Shown piece after piece: positions 1-7,080 of a stretch of DNA of 48,586 bases. The stretch is from NCBI GenBank assembly GCA_020687485.1, contig JAJEQR010000029.1, positions 1 through 48,586 on the forward strand, given 5' to 3'. Within the stretch, counting starts at the first letter, position 1. Every line of letters starts with the position of its first letter. Made by a program: the position numbers and the translations under genes. Below the pieces are notes generated by a model, which was not told where the DNA came from, did no database searches, and saw only the letters and a list, made by a program, of their open reading frames with translations. Source of the DNA: Hominifimenecus microfluidus (GTDB taxonomy: Bacteria > Bacillota > Clostridia > Lachnospirales > Lachnospiraceae).

Positions 1-117
1 CATTATTATAACGTGCCGATTCAGGATGCCTCCGGTGATTATGTGCTCCAGATTCCACTGTATGATATGGGGCCGTTTATGGAACTTACTGGAGTGAAGG
101 TAGAGGGACAGGAATAG
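1..117 (+). CDS. C-terminal fragment of an unknown protein
   Basis: Frame 1 is open from the window edge to a TAG at 115-117 and gives 38 residues, starting HYYNVPIQDASGDYV and ending with VKVEGQE. The start lies outside the window. The piece is hydrophilic with a beta-strand-like pattern and has no motif I recognise, so no function is proposed. It is called coding because the frame is open from the first base and a small ORF follows about 50 bases later, in the usual spacing of genes in this window. Confidence 0.5.
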   Translation, partial: HYYNVPIQDASGDYVLQIPLYDMGPFMELTGVKVEGQE

Positions 118-164
118 AAAGTGCCTGAGATAGAGAAGCAGAAGGCAGGCGCAGGAATAAGAAA

Positions 165-389
165 TTGGGAACCGGCGCTGCCGTCCTGCTTGCGGCTGGA
201 GGAATGATGGCTGCGCAGGAGAAGTACCGCCGGGATCGCCTGCATCCTGCCTGCGAACTCCTCGACATGGAAGGCATCCCTGATCCCGGCCTGCGCCGCA
301 TCGCCAGGCTGCGTTGGGGAATCCTGACATTTGCTTCACTGCTGTTGGGAGCGGCAGGCGCTGTGATATATCAATGGATCACGGCATAG
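165..389 (+). CDS. Small two-helix membrane protein, hypothetical
   Basis: This is a 74-residue ORF starting at TTG 165, with AGGA at 153-156 as a possible ribosome binding site. No ATG exists between the in-frame stop at 126-128 and this point. The product has an N-terminal Ala/Gly/Leu-rich stretch (about residues 2-16), a charged middle and a clear hydrophobic helix at about residues 51-70 that ends in IYQWITA. It may belong to the preceding gene's transcript. I do not recognise a family. A frameshifted tail of a longer membrane protein is an alternative. Overlapping minus-strand ORFs are no better, and this frame is preferred for its helix and its position. Confidence 0.4.
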   Translation: MGTGAAVLLAAGGMMAAQEKYRRDRLHPACELLDMEGIPDPGLRRIARLRWGILTFASLLLGAAGAVIYQWITA

Positions 390-409
390 GGGAAAAAACG
401 GAAAAATTC

Positions 410-438
410 TTGACATTTGACGGGTAACGTGCTATGTT
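410..438 (+). promoter_or_regulatory. Sigma-A promoter of the polyamine operon
   Basis: A perfect -35 TTGACA (410-415) is followed by a 17-base spacer and a -10 TATGTT (433-438). Transcription would start near 445, about 390 bases before speD. No other good promoter is visible before 10398, so this one probably drives the whole polyamine cluster. Confidence 0.7.
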
Positions 439-453
439 TTTCTATAGACTCGT

Positions 454-579
454 ATGAAAATTAGGAGAATACATTTTCTGTTTTCATGCAAATCTTTACT
501 GACCACTCCTTCCGGAGTCAAGGCCATACGGACAGCCGGGTCAACTGCCGATTGGCGGCGCAGCCGCCTTATTGATTGA
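454..579 (+). CDS. Possible 41-residue Arg/Lys-rich leader peptide of speD
   Basis: ATG 454 opens a 41-codon frame beginning MKIRRIHFLFSCK and ending in a TGA after RRSRLID. It has about six Arg and three Lys. It starts only about 9 bases after the predicted transcription start and has no Shine-Dalgarno sequence, so it would be almost leaderless. It is listed because speD and other polyamine genes can be controlled by leader peptides and a terminator follows. The evidence for translation is weak, and it may be chance. Confidence 0.2.
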   Translation: MKIRRIHFLFSCKSLLTTPSGVKAIRTAGSTADWRRSRLID

Positions 580-763
580 GTTAGAAGCTCAAATTTTATA
601 AGTTGGTAACTTCATAACCGAAAGTGCCTTATGCACATCAACTTGTGAAACGGTCAATAAGAGTAGTAAAAGTAATGATTTGCTATATAGACTCTGAAAA
701 CAGATTCCACGCATAGAGAAGAAGCCTGCAGATTTCTGCAGGATCGAAAGCGAAGATCGGAAC

Positions 764-812
764 CAGCGCAAGTGACAGCAGAAAGGCTGTTATTTACGCT
801 GTTTTTTTGTTT
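764..812 (+). terminator. Intrinsic terminator directly upstream of speD
   Basis: CAGCG (764-768) pairs with CGCTG (797-801), and the inner arms AAGTGACAGC and GCTGTTATTT extend the stem to about 15 pairs with one mismatch. Seven T follow at 802-808. It sits between the operon promoter (410) and the speD start (833), which makes it an attenuator if the operon is transcribed from 410. Confidence 0.75.
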
Positions 813-832
813 ATAGAAAGGATCACATTGCC

Positions 833-1600
833 ATGGATGAGCGCTTAAAGCTGTACGGCTTCAACAACCTGACGAAAGCACTTAGCTTTAATATTTACGA
901 TGTCTGTTACGCCAAGACTCCGCGGGAACAGAAGGAATATATTGCCTATATCGACCAGCAGTATAACTCGGAGCGTCTGACGGATATTCTGACACATGTG
1001 GTAGAGATGATCGGTGCAAAGATCCTTCATATCTCCCGGCAGGACTACGATCCGCAGGGGGCTTCGGTCACGATTCTGGTGGCGGAGGAATCGCAGGTTC
1101 CGGTGGAGCTTACCGGGGAGACGGTTCTGGCACATCTGGATAAGAGCCATGTGACGGTGCATACCTACCCGGAGTACCATCCGGACAAGTGCCTGGCGAC
1201 CTTCCGGGTGGATATCGACGTCGCAACCTGCGGTGAGATCACGCCGCTGTCCACACTGGATTATCTAATCGGTTCCTTCGATTCGGATATTATCACGATG
1301 GATTACCGTGTGCGCGGATTTACGCGGGCGGAGGACGGCCGCAAGCTTTTTATGGATCACTATATGTCCTCCATCCAGAATTATATTAAGAAAGAAACGC
1401 TGGAGCGATACGACGCGGTGGATATCAATGTGTATCAGGCGAATCTCTTCCATACAAGGATGCTGATTAAGGAGATGGATCTGCAGAACTATCTCTTTAA
1501 TATTGATACCCATGAGCTCCCGCCCAAGGTGCGGCTGGAGATCACGAACAATCTGAGACAGGAAATGATTGAGATTTTTAGTGGGAGGAACGTTTTTTGA
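833..1600 (+). CDS. speD: S-adenosylmethionine decarboxylase proenzyme (E. coli type)
   Basis: SpeD makes decarboxylated SAM, the aminopropyl donor for spermidine synthesis, and acts in the cytoplasm. The 255-residue product is close in length to E. coli SpeD (264 residues) and has the self-cleavage motif [13 protein letters not shown]. Cleavage is expected between Lys104 and Ser105, where the serine becomes the pyruvoyl cofactor of the alpha chain. The start ATG 833 follows AGAAAGGAT. The next gene, speA, is 206 bases downstream, separated by a palindromic repeat element. This is the larger class 1b enzyme, not the short Bacillus-type SpeH, which is notable in a Gram-positive. Confidence 0.95.
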   Translation: MDERLKLYGFNNLTKALSFNIYDVCYAKTPREQKEYIAYIDQQYNSERLTDILTHVVEMIGAKILHISRQDYDPQGASVTILVAEESQVPVELTGETVLAHLDKSHVTVHTYPEYHPDKCLATFRVDIDVATCGEITPLSTLDYLIGSFDSDIITMDYRVRGFTRAEDGRKLFMDHYMSSIQNYIKKETLERYDAVDINVYQANLFHTRMLIKEMDLQNYLFNIDTHELPPKVRLEITNNLRQEMIEIFSGRNVF

Positions 1601-1615
1601 TACCAGGATGCAAAA

Positions 1616-1764
1616 GTCAAAAGCCTGACGCAAGCTTGCTTGCGAGATGGCTTATGACTTTGGAGTCCGCCCCACAAATGAGGAAGGAGCGATTTACATC
1701 GTAAATCTGCGGATTCCGAATGCGGGGGAGAATTGCGGGAGCAGCTTATGCTGCGGAGCAATTC
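1616..1764 (+). repeat. Dispersed palindromic element, family A, copy 1
   Basis: This 149-base element lies between speD and speA. The left half is a nested palindrome: GTCA.AAGCC (1616) pairs with GGCTT.TGAC (to 1658) around GCAAGCTTGCTTGC. The right half is GAATTGC (1730) pairing with GCAATTC (1758-1764) around GCAGC-TTAT-GCTGC. A central ATTTAC/GTAAAT hairpin lies between. The same order of blocks recurs on the minus strand at 47909-48050, including CAAGCTTGCTTGC, GAATGCGGG and ATTGCGGGAG. It is not coding. If transcribed it would fold into two strong hairpins and could uncouple speD from speA expression. Confidence 0.7.
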
Positions 1765-1806
1765 GAAGGTGTCAAAAAAGAAGATGCTAAGGAATAGGGA
1801 GTAGTA

Positions 1807-3276
1807 ATGAAATCATACACGCAGAAAAACGCCCCGATCTACGAGGCGCTGGAGGAATTCCGGGCCCGGAGGGTCGTTCCCTTCGATGTACCCGGTCATA
1901 AGAGAGGAAGAGGCAATCCGGAGCTGGTGGAGCTTCTGGGGCAGAAATGCGTGGGGCTGGATGTGAATTCTATGAAGCCTCTGGATAATCTGTGCCACCC
2001 GGTATCGGTTATTCGCGCGGCGGAAGAGCTGGCGGCGGAGGCTTTCGGAGCTGCGCACGCCTTCCTGATGGTAGGCGGTACGACTTCTTCCGTGCAGGCC
2101 ATGATCTTAAGCGTCTGCGGAAGAAATGACAAGATTATTCTGCCCCGCAATGTACACCGCAGTGTCATCAACGCCATGATTCTGTGCGGCGCGCATCCGG
2201 TGTATGTGAATCCGGAGGTGGATGAGCGGCTTGGCATTCCGCTTGGCATGCGTATGGAGCAGGTGGACAAGGCGATCCGCGAGAATCCGGATGCCCGAGC
2301 GGTTCTGGTGAATAACCCGACTTACTATGGCATCTGCTCGAATCTGCCGGAAATCGTGAAGCTGGCGCACGCGCATGGCATGAAGGTTCTGGCGGATGAG
2401 GCACATGGCACGCATCTGTATTTCGGTGAGAATCTGCCGATCTCCGCGATGGCGGCCGGAGCGGATCTGGCGGCGGTCAGTATGCACAAGTCCGGCGGCA
2501 GCCTGACGCAGAGCTCGCTGCTTCTGGCAGGGCCTTCCATGAGCGAAGGTCATATCCGCCAGATGATTAACCTGACGCAGACGACAAGCGGCTCGTATCT
2601 TCTGATGGCAAGCCTGGATATTTCCCGGCGGAATCTGGCGCTGCGCGGACGGGAAGACTTCGCTCGCGTGGTGGATCTGGCGGAGTACGCAAGAAAAGAG
2701 ATCAACGAGATTGGCGGCTACGATGCTTATTCCCGGGAACTGATCAACGGGGACAGCGTCTTCGACTTTGATGTAACGAAACTTTCAATCTATACCTACG
2801 GCATCGGCCTGGCGGGCATCGAGGTCTATGATCTTCTGCGGGATGAGTATGATATCCAGACAGAGTTTGGCGACCTGGGCAATCTGCTGGCCTATGTATC
2901 CATCGGCGACCGGAAGCAGGAGATTGAGCGTCTGGTGGGAGCGCTTGCTGAAGTAAAGCGTCGCTTCCAGAAAAAAGGCACCTGGATGCAGGTGCCGGAG
3001 TACCTGTCTCCGCATGTAGTGGTTACGCCTCGTGATGCCTTCTATGCGTTGAAGGAGTCCCTTCCGATTGCTGAGACGAAGGGACGCGTCTGCAGTGAAT
3101 TTGTTATGTGTTATCCGCCGGGCATCCCGATCCTGGCTCCAGGGGAGGAGATCACGGAAGATATCCTGAAGTATATTGAGTATGCCAGAGAGAAGGGATG
3201 CTCGCTGACCGGTTCGGAAGATCCGGATGTGCAGCGTCTGAACGTGGTGAACGAGAACACTCTGGATTGGATGTAG
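1807..3276 (+). CDS. speA: Arginine decarboxylase, fold-type I PLP enzyme (Orn/Lys/Arg decarboxylase family)
   Basis: The enzyme decarboxylates arginine to agmatine, the first step of the SpeA-SpeB route to putrescine. The 489 residues match the compact Bacillus SpeA/YaaO type rather than the 750-residue enterobacterial inducible enzymes. The N-terminal motif PFDVPGHKRG is diagnostic. DEAHGTH carries the PLP-contacting Asp, and SMHKSGGSLTQ carries the PLP lysine at Lys228. The C-terminal small domain has CYPPGIPILAPGE. Agmatinase (speB) lies downstream in the same operon, which favours arginine over lysine or ornithine as substrate, although the family is hard to separate by sequence alone. 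The start is ATG 1807 after an AGGGAG site. Confidence 0.9.
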   Translation: MKSYTQKNAPIYEALEEFRARRVVPFDVPGHKRGRGNPELVELLGQKCVGLDVNSMKPLDNLCHPVSVIRAAEELAAEAFGAAHAFLMVGGTTSSVQAMILSVCGRNDKIILPRNVHRSVINAMILCGAHPVYVNPEVDERLGIPLGMRMEQVDKAIRENPDARAVLVNNPTYYGICSNLPEIVKLAHAHGMKVLADEAHGTHLYFGENLPISAMAAGADLAAVSMHKSGGSLTQSSLLLAGPSMSEGHIRQMINLTQTTSGSYLLMASLDISRRNLALRGREDFARVVDLAEYARKEINEIGGYDAYSRELINGDSVFDFDVTKLSIYTYGIGLAGIEVYDLLRDEYDIQTEFGDLGNLLAYVSIGDRKQEIERLVGALAEVKRRFQKKGTWMQVPEYLSPHVVVTPRDAFYALKESLPIAETKGRVCSEFVMCYPPGIPILAPGEEITEDILKYIEYAREKGCSLTGSEDPDVQRLNVVNENTLDWM

Positions 3277-3300
3277 CCGGAAGGCAGACAGGAGAAAAGT

Positions 3301-4152
3301 ATGGAATTGTGGTTTTCGGAGCAGCATACACCGTATGTTAGGCTGTCGATCAAGGTAGAGCGCCAGCTTTACAGCGGGCAGAGCGATTATCAGCGGATCG
3401 ATGTCTTTGAATCGCGGGAGTTTGGCCGCTTTTTGATCCTGGACGGATGTATGATGCTGACAGAGAAGGATGAATTTATTTATCATGAGATGATCACGCA
3501 CGTACCTATGGCGGTAAATCCGAATATCCGGAAGATCCTGGTGATCGGAGCCGGCGACGGCGGCGTGGTGCGCGAGCTGGCGCGTTATGACACCGTGGAG
3601 CATATCGATATGGTTGAGATTGATCCGCTGGTCGTGGAGGTCAGCCGCAAATATCTGCCGCAGACGGCGGGCGCACTGGACGATCCCCGTGTGTCGATTC
3701 ATTATGAGGACGGCCTGCGCTATGTGCGCACCCGGGAGAACGAGTACGACCTGATCATCGTGGATTCCACCGATCCTTTCGGTCCTGGCGAAGGACTCTT
3801 TACGAAGGAATTTTACGGGAACTGCTACAAGGCATTGACGGAGGACGGCATCATGGTAAACCAGTGCGAGAGTCCCTTCTACGAGGAGGACGCGAGAGCC
3901 AGTCAGAGGGCGCACAAGCGGATCGTGGAGAGCTTCCCGATCAGCAAGGTCTATCAGGTGCATATCCCGACGTATCCCTCCGGCCACTGGCTGTTCGGTT
4001 TTGCGTCGAAGAAGTACCATCCGCTGCGCGATTTTGACCCGGTAGCATGGAACATGAAGGGGATTAAGACCCGCTACTATACGACAAGACTTCATGTCGG
4101 AGCCTTCGCACTACCGGCGTATGTGGAGGAGATGTTAAGAGATGTTGAGTAA
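3301..4152 (+). CDS. speE: Polyamine aminopropyltransferase (spermidine synthase)
   Basis: SpeE transfers the aminopropyl group from decarboxylated SAM to putrescine, giving spermidine and methylthioadenosine. The 283-residue protein has an N-terminal beta domain (about 1-60) with LILDGCMMLTEKDEF and YHEMITHVP, then a Rossmann methyltransferase-like fold. Key motifs are GAGDGGVVRE (about 82-91), VEIDPLVVEVSR, and the catalytic segment VDSTDPFGPGEGLF. It is 24 bases after speA and overlaps speB by 11 bases, so translation is probably coupled. Its donor comes from SpeD in the same operon. Confidence 0.95.
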   Translation: MELWFSEQHTPYVRLSIKVERQLYSGQSDYQRIDVFESREFGRFLILDGCMMLTEKDEFIYHEMITHVPMAVNPNIRKILVIGAGDGGVVRELARYDTVEHIDMVEIDPLVVEVSRKYLPQTAGALDDPRVSIHYEDGLRYVRTRENEYDLIIVDSTDPFGPGEGLFTKEFYGNCYKALTEDGIMVNQCESPFYEEDARASQRAHKRIVESFPISKVYQVHIPTYPSGHWLFGFASKKYHPLRDFDPVAWNMKGIKTRYYTTRLHVGAFALPAYVEEMLRDVE

Positions 4153-5005
4153 GAATATAGAGACTTTTATCGCCTGCGACGCGGAATATGAGGACGCGGA
4201 GACGGTGATCTTCGGTGCACCTTTCGATTCTACGACATCGAACCGGCCGGGAACCCGCTTCGGCAGCCGGGCGATCCGCAGCGAATCTTTCGGGCTGGAG
4301 ACCTACAGTCCCTATCAGGATAAAGACCTGGAGGACATCGCTGTGTTCGACAGCGGAGATCTGGAGCTGTGCTTCGGCTCGTCGGAGCAGGCGCTGGCGG
4401 ATATTGAGGAGCGCGCGAAGACAATCCTGGAGGATGGCAAGCGCCCCTTCCTGATCGGCGGCGAGCACTTGGTGACACTGGGCGCGGTGCGCGCTGTGGC
4501 TGCAAAGTATCCGGATCTTCATATCATTCACTTTGATGCGCACGCGGATCTTCGCCAGGAATATCTGGGCGCGGAGCTGTCGCATGCATGTGTGCTGCGC
4601 CGCTGCTGGGACATCCTGGGCGACGGAAGGATCTTCCAGTTCGGAATCCGTTCCGGCGACCGCAGTGAGTTCCGTTGGGCGCAGGAAGGCCATGTAGCCA
4701 TGCATCCCTTTGATTTTGACGGTCTCGAAGAGATGGTGCAGAAGTTAAAGGGGAAGCCGGTCTATCTGACGGTAGATCTGGATGTGATGGATCCTTCGGT
4801 ATTCCCCGGAACCGGCACGCCGGAGGCCGGAGGCGTAACTTTCCTGCAGCTTCTTCAGGCGATTCTTACGGTATGTAAGGATTCGCAGATCGTGGGCTGC
4901 GATGTGAACGAGCTGTCCCCGCCCTATGATCCTAGTGGGATTTCCGCGGCAACTGCCTGCAAGGTTGTGCGGGAGCTATTGCTGGCGCTGCCGCCGTTTC
5001 ATTGA
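4142..5005 (+). CDS. speB: Agmatinase (ureohydrolase family)
   Basis: SpeB hydrolyses agmatine to putrescine and urea at a binuclear manganese site. The 287-residue protein shows the ureohydrolase metal ligands in GGEHLVTLGA, HFDAHADLRQ and DLDVMDPSVFPGTGTPEAGG. It begins inside the 3' end of speE (11-base overlap). Together with SpeA it gives the arginine-agmatine-putrescine route without N-carbamoylputrescine. Guanidinobutyrase is a possible alternative for this family, but the operon context favours agmatinase. Confidence 0.93.
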   Translation: MLSKNIETFIACDAEYEDAETVIFGAPFDSTTSNRPGTRFGSRAIRSESFGLETYSPYQDKDLEDIAVFDSGDLELCFGSSEQALADIEERAKTILEDGKRPFLIGGEHLVTLGAVRAVAAKYPDLHIIHFDAHADLRQEYLGAELSHACVLRRCWDILGDGRIFQFGIRSGDRSEFRWAQEGHVAMHPFDFDGLEEMVQKLKGKPVYLTVDLDVMDPSVFPGTGTPEAGGVTFLQLLQAILTVCKDSQIVGCDVNELSPPYDPSGISAATACKVVRELLLALPPFH

Positions 5006-5016
5006 GGGACGGTTGT

Positions 5017-5703
5017 ATGATAAGAAATGTTTTCCTGGATCTGGATAACACGCTGTTTGATTTCACGAAGGCGGAGCATATCGCGCTGGCCAGGACACTG
5101 CGTTTGCTTGATGTCGATCCGGCGGAAGCGACTTTGTGCCGCTACAGTGAGCTGAATCTGGAGCAGTGGAAGCTGCTGGAGCTAGGGAAGATCACGAGAG
5201 AGCAGGTGAAGGTGCGGCGCTTCGAGAATCTCTTCCGAGAGCTGGGAACGGCTGCATCGCCGGAGCAGGCGGCAGCCCTGTACGAGACTTTCCTTGGAGA
5301 AGGACATTACTATATCGACGGTGCGGAAGACCTGCTGAAGGCGCTGTACGGACGGTACCAGCTGTATCTGGCTTCCAATGGAACGATGAGTGTCCAGCAG
5401 AGCCGGCTGGCCAGCGCCGGGATTGCGGGCCTTTTCGATGGGATCTTTCTCTCGGAGGTGATCGGCGCGGACAAGCCGTCCAAAGCGTTCTTCGCTGCCT
5501 GCTTCTCGCAGATTCCGGACTTTCGGAAGGAAGAGACCGTGATTGTGGGCGACAGCCTGACTTCGGATATCCAGGGAGGAAAGAATGCTGGAATCGGAAC
5601 TGTCTGGTATCAGCCCTATCCGGAGACACAGGCGGAGGAAATCCACCCGGACGCAGTGATCCGAAAGCTTTCCGATCTGCCAGAGCTCCTTCGGACATTA
5701 TAG
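5017..5703 (+). CDS. HAD-superfamily hydrolase, YjjG-like nucleotidase family
   Basis: This is a predicted cytoplasmic phosphatase of 228 residues. HAD motif I is FLDLDNTLFDF near the N-terminus, motif II is LASNGT, the motif III lysine is in GADKPSKAFF, and motif IV is VGDSLTSDIQGG. The C1-type helical cap lies between about residues 15 and 95. It resembles YjjG-type pyrimidine nucleotidases, but the substrate cannot be read from sequence. The start was set at ATG 5017, preceded by GAGGGACGG. The upstream TTG at 5002 would overlap speB and lacks a ribosome binding site. It lies inside the polyamine operon without an obvious role in it. Confidence 0.85.
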   Translation: MIRNVFLDLDNTLFDFTKAEHIALARTLRLLDVDPAEATLCRYSELNLEQWKLLELGKITREQVKVRRFENLFRELGTAASPEQAAALYETFLGEGHYYIDGAEDLLKALYGRYQLYLASNGTMSVQQSRLASAGIAGLFDGIFLSEVIGADKPSKAFFAACFSQIPDFRKEETVIVGDSLTSDIQGGKNAGIGTVWYQPYPETQAEEIHPDAVIRKLSDLPELLRTL

Positions 5704-5715
5704 AAGGAAAAGAAT

Positions 5716-6384
5716 ATGTCAGAAGTATCGAATTATGAAGTAACGAAGAAAAATACTGCGAAGCTCTTTCTGGAGAGAGATCAGGAAGAGATCATTCGAC
5801 GGTGCAGGCTTACGGCTGATGATGCGTCGATCTTCGTAATGTTCTTTGGCCGCCGTTACCGGGTGGATCGCCGTACCGGCGTGATCCTCCGTGACTGGAA
5901 AGAAAAAACAAAACAGAAGCACGAATGTATGCCATATTCTGCCGGTGGACTGGATTCCGCCAGGCAGGAGGAGGCGGACTTCGAGGAGGCCATGACGATC
6001 TACGATTATCTGTGCGACTCCCGACCGGGATGTCATCCGTCCGGCGATTTCGTGACGAGCCAGTCCCTGCAGCGGGTGGTGACTTCCCGCATCGGGGAGG
6101 GCATGTTCACAGAATACGCAGCCTTTTTTGAACAGAATGAGGCGCTGGTGCGGGTCAATTGTGAACAGATCGGTGGGATTTCCGCCGGTAAGGGGGATAT
6201 CTCGTATGATTTTTCCATGTTCGGTGAATTAAAGCTGCGCATCAGCTTCTGGCGGTCGGATGAGGATTTCCCGGCCAGCCTTCAGGTCTTCTGGGATCAG
6301 AATGTGTTGGATTATATTCGCTTTGAGACAACATATTATGCGGTATTCTGTGTGCTTCGCAGAATCTGCGGCAGAGAAGTATAG
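5716..6384 (+). CDS. DUF3786-like protein
   Basis: The 222-residue cytoplasmic protein has no signal peptide or membrane helix. It resembles DUF3786 proteins of anaerobes: an N-terminal helical part (NYEVTKKNTAKLFLERD), a beta motif MFFGRRYRVDRRTGVI, a central YDYLCDSRPG segment and a C-terminal region with SFWRSDEDFPASLQVFWD. The function of the family is unknown. It follows the HAD gene by 12 bases (AGAAGGAAAAG ribosome binding site), so it belongs to the polyamine transcript. The family assignment is from memory of sequence character, not from a search. Confidence 0.75.
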   Translation: MSEVSNYEVTKKNTAKLFLERDQEEIIRRCRLTADDASIFVMFFGRRYRVDRRTGVILRDWKEKTKQKHECMPYSAGGLDSARQEEADFEEAMTIYDYLCDSRPGCHPSGDFVTSQSLQRVVTSRIGEGMFTEYAAFFEQNEALVRVNCEQIGGISAGKGDISYDFSMFGELKLRISFWRSDEDFPASLQVFWDQNVLDYIRFETTYYAVFCVLRRICGREV

Positions 6385-6463
6385 GACAAATCAGCCGGGA
6401 GACGAAATCGTCACCGAAAAGAATAAGAACAGGAATAAAAGCAGAAACAAGAACAAAAATAAG

Positions 6464-7078
6464 ATGAATTTAAGGATTCGTATCGCATCGGAGGAGGACG
6501 CACAGGCGCTTCTTGCTCTGTATGCGCCCTATGTGGAGTATACGGCGATTACTTTTGAATATGAAGTTCCTTCAGCGGAGGCGTTCCGGGAGCGGATTCG
6601 GGAGACGATGCGGAAGTACCCGTACCTGGTTCTGGAGGTGGACGGTGTTCCGGCAGGGTACGCGTATGCCAGCCCGTTCCATGACCGTCCGGCTTATGAC
6701 TGGGCGGTGGAGACTTCGATCTACATGGGAGAGCAGTACCGGAAAATCGGCGGAGGAAGACTTCTGCATGAAGGTCTGGAAGAGGCACTTCGCCTGCAGG
6801 GCATCCGGAACATGAACGCCTGTATCGCCTATCCGAAGGAAGAAGATGAATATTTAACGAAAAACAGTGTGGAATTTCATTCACATCTGTGTTATCGTTT
6901 GGTTGGAGAGTTTTATCAGTGCGGCTATAAGTTCGGCCGCTGGTACGATATGGTCTGGATGGAGAAGCTGATCGGCCCGCATGAGGTTCCGGCGGCGCCC
7001 ATCCGCCCGTTTCCGGAGATCCGGGAGCAGGCAGCGGCCATGCTTGCGCATTACGCGCGGAATATCAAGGAGGTATAA
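6464..7078 (+). CDS. GNAT-family N-acetyltransferase (phosphinothricin acetyltransferase-like)
   Basis: A 204-residue GNAT enzyme that would transfer acetyl from acetyl-CoA to an amine. The PAT-like layout is visible: IRIASEEDAQALLALYAPYVEYTAITFEYE at the N-terminus, VPAGYAYASPFHDRPAY, SIYMGEQYRKIGGGRLL as the acetyl-CoA loop, and FHSHLCYRLVGEFYQCGYKFGRWYDMVWME near the end. ATG 6464 is used. The frame is open further upstream but runs through an A-rich, Lys/Asn-repetitive stretch without a start or ribosome binding site. The binding site for ATG 6464 is also poor, so translation may be weak. In this operon a polyamine or intermediate could be the substrate, but that is inference. Confidence 0.85.
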   Translation: MNLRIRIASEEDAQALLALYAPYVEYTAITFEYEVPSAEAFRERIRETMRKYPYLVLEVDGVPAGYAYASPFHDRPAYDWAVETSIYMGEQYRKIGGGRLLHEGLEEALRLQGIRNMNACIAYPKEEDEYLTKNSVEFHSHLCYRLVGEFYQCGYKFGRWYDMVWMEKLIGPHEVPAAPIRPFPEIREQAAAMLAHYARNIKEV

Positions 7079-7080
7079 CT

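Larger units (their letters stand above)
445..832 (+). promoter_or_regulatory. Long structured 5' leader of speD, candidate attenuator
   Basis: This stretch of about 390 bases between promoter and speD has no convincing gene. It contains successive hairpins: ACTCC/GGAGT (505-518), GGCGGC/GCCGCC (554-568), AAGTT/AACTT (600-612), GTGC/GCAC (624-636), CCTGCAG/CTGCAGG (725-742), and a strong terminator at 764-812. The terminator lies only about 20 bases before the speD start, so readthrough must be controlled or partial. I compared it with the motifs I know for T-box, SAM, guanidine and ykkC-type leaders and found no match. It could instead be a stand-alone small RNA of about 360 bases ended by that terminator. 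Confidence 0.5.

Noticed and set aside
410-832. T-box, SAM, ykkC/guanidine or tmRNA at the speD leader
   Set aside because: The T-box GGGTGGNACCGCG sequence, SAM core, guanidine ACGA motifs and the tmRNA tag/tRNA-like ends were looked for and not found.
2785-4095. 436-codon minus-strand open frame across speA/speE
   Set aside because: It lies opposite two clear enzyme genes, is rich in His, Arg, Leu and Ile as expected from the reverse of their codon use, and has no domain or binding site.
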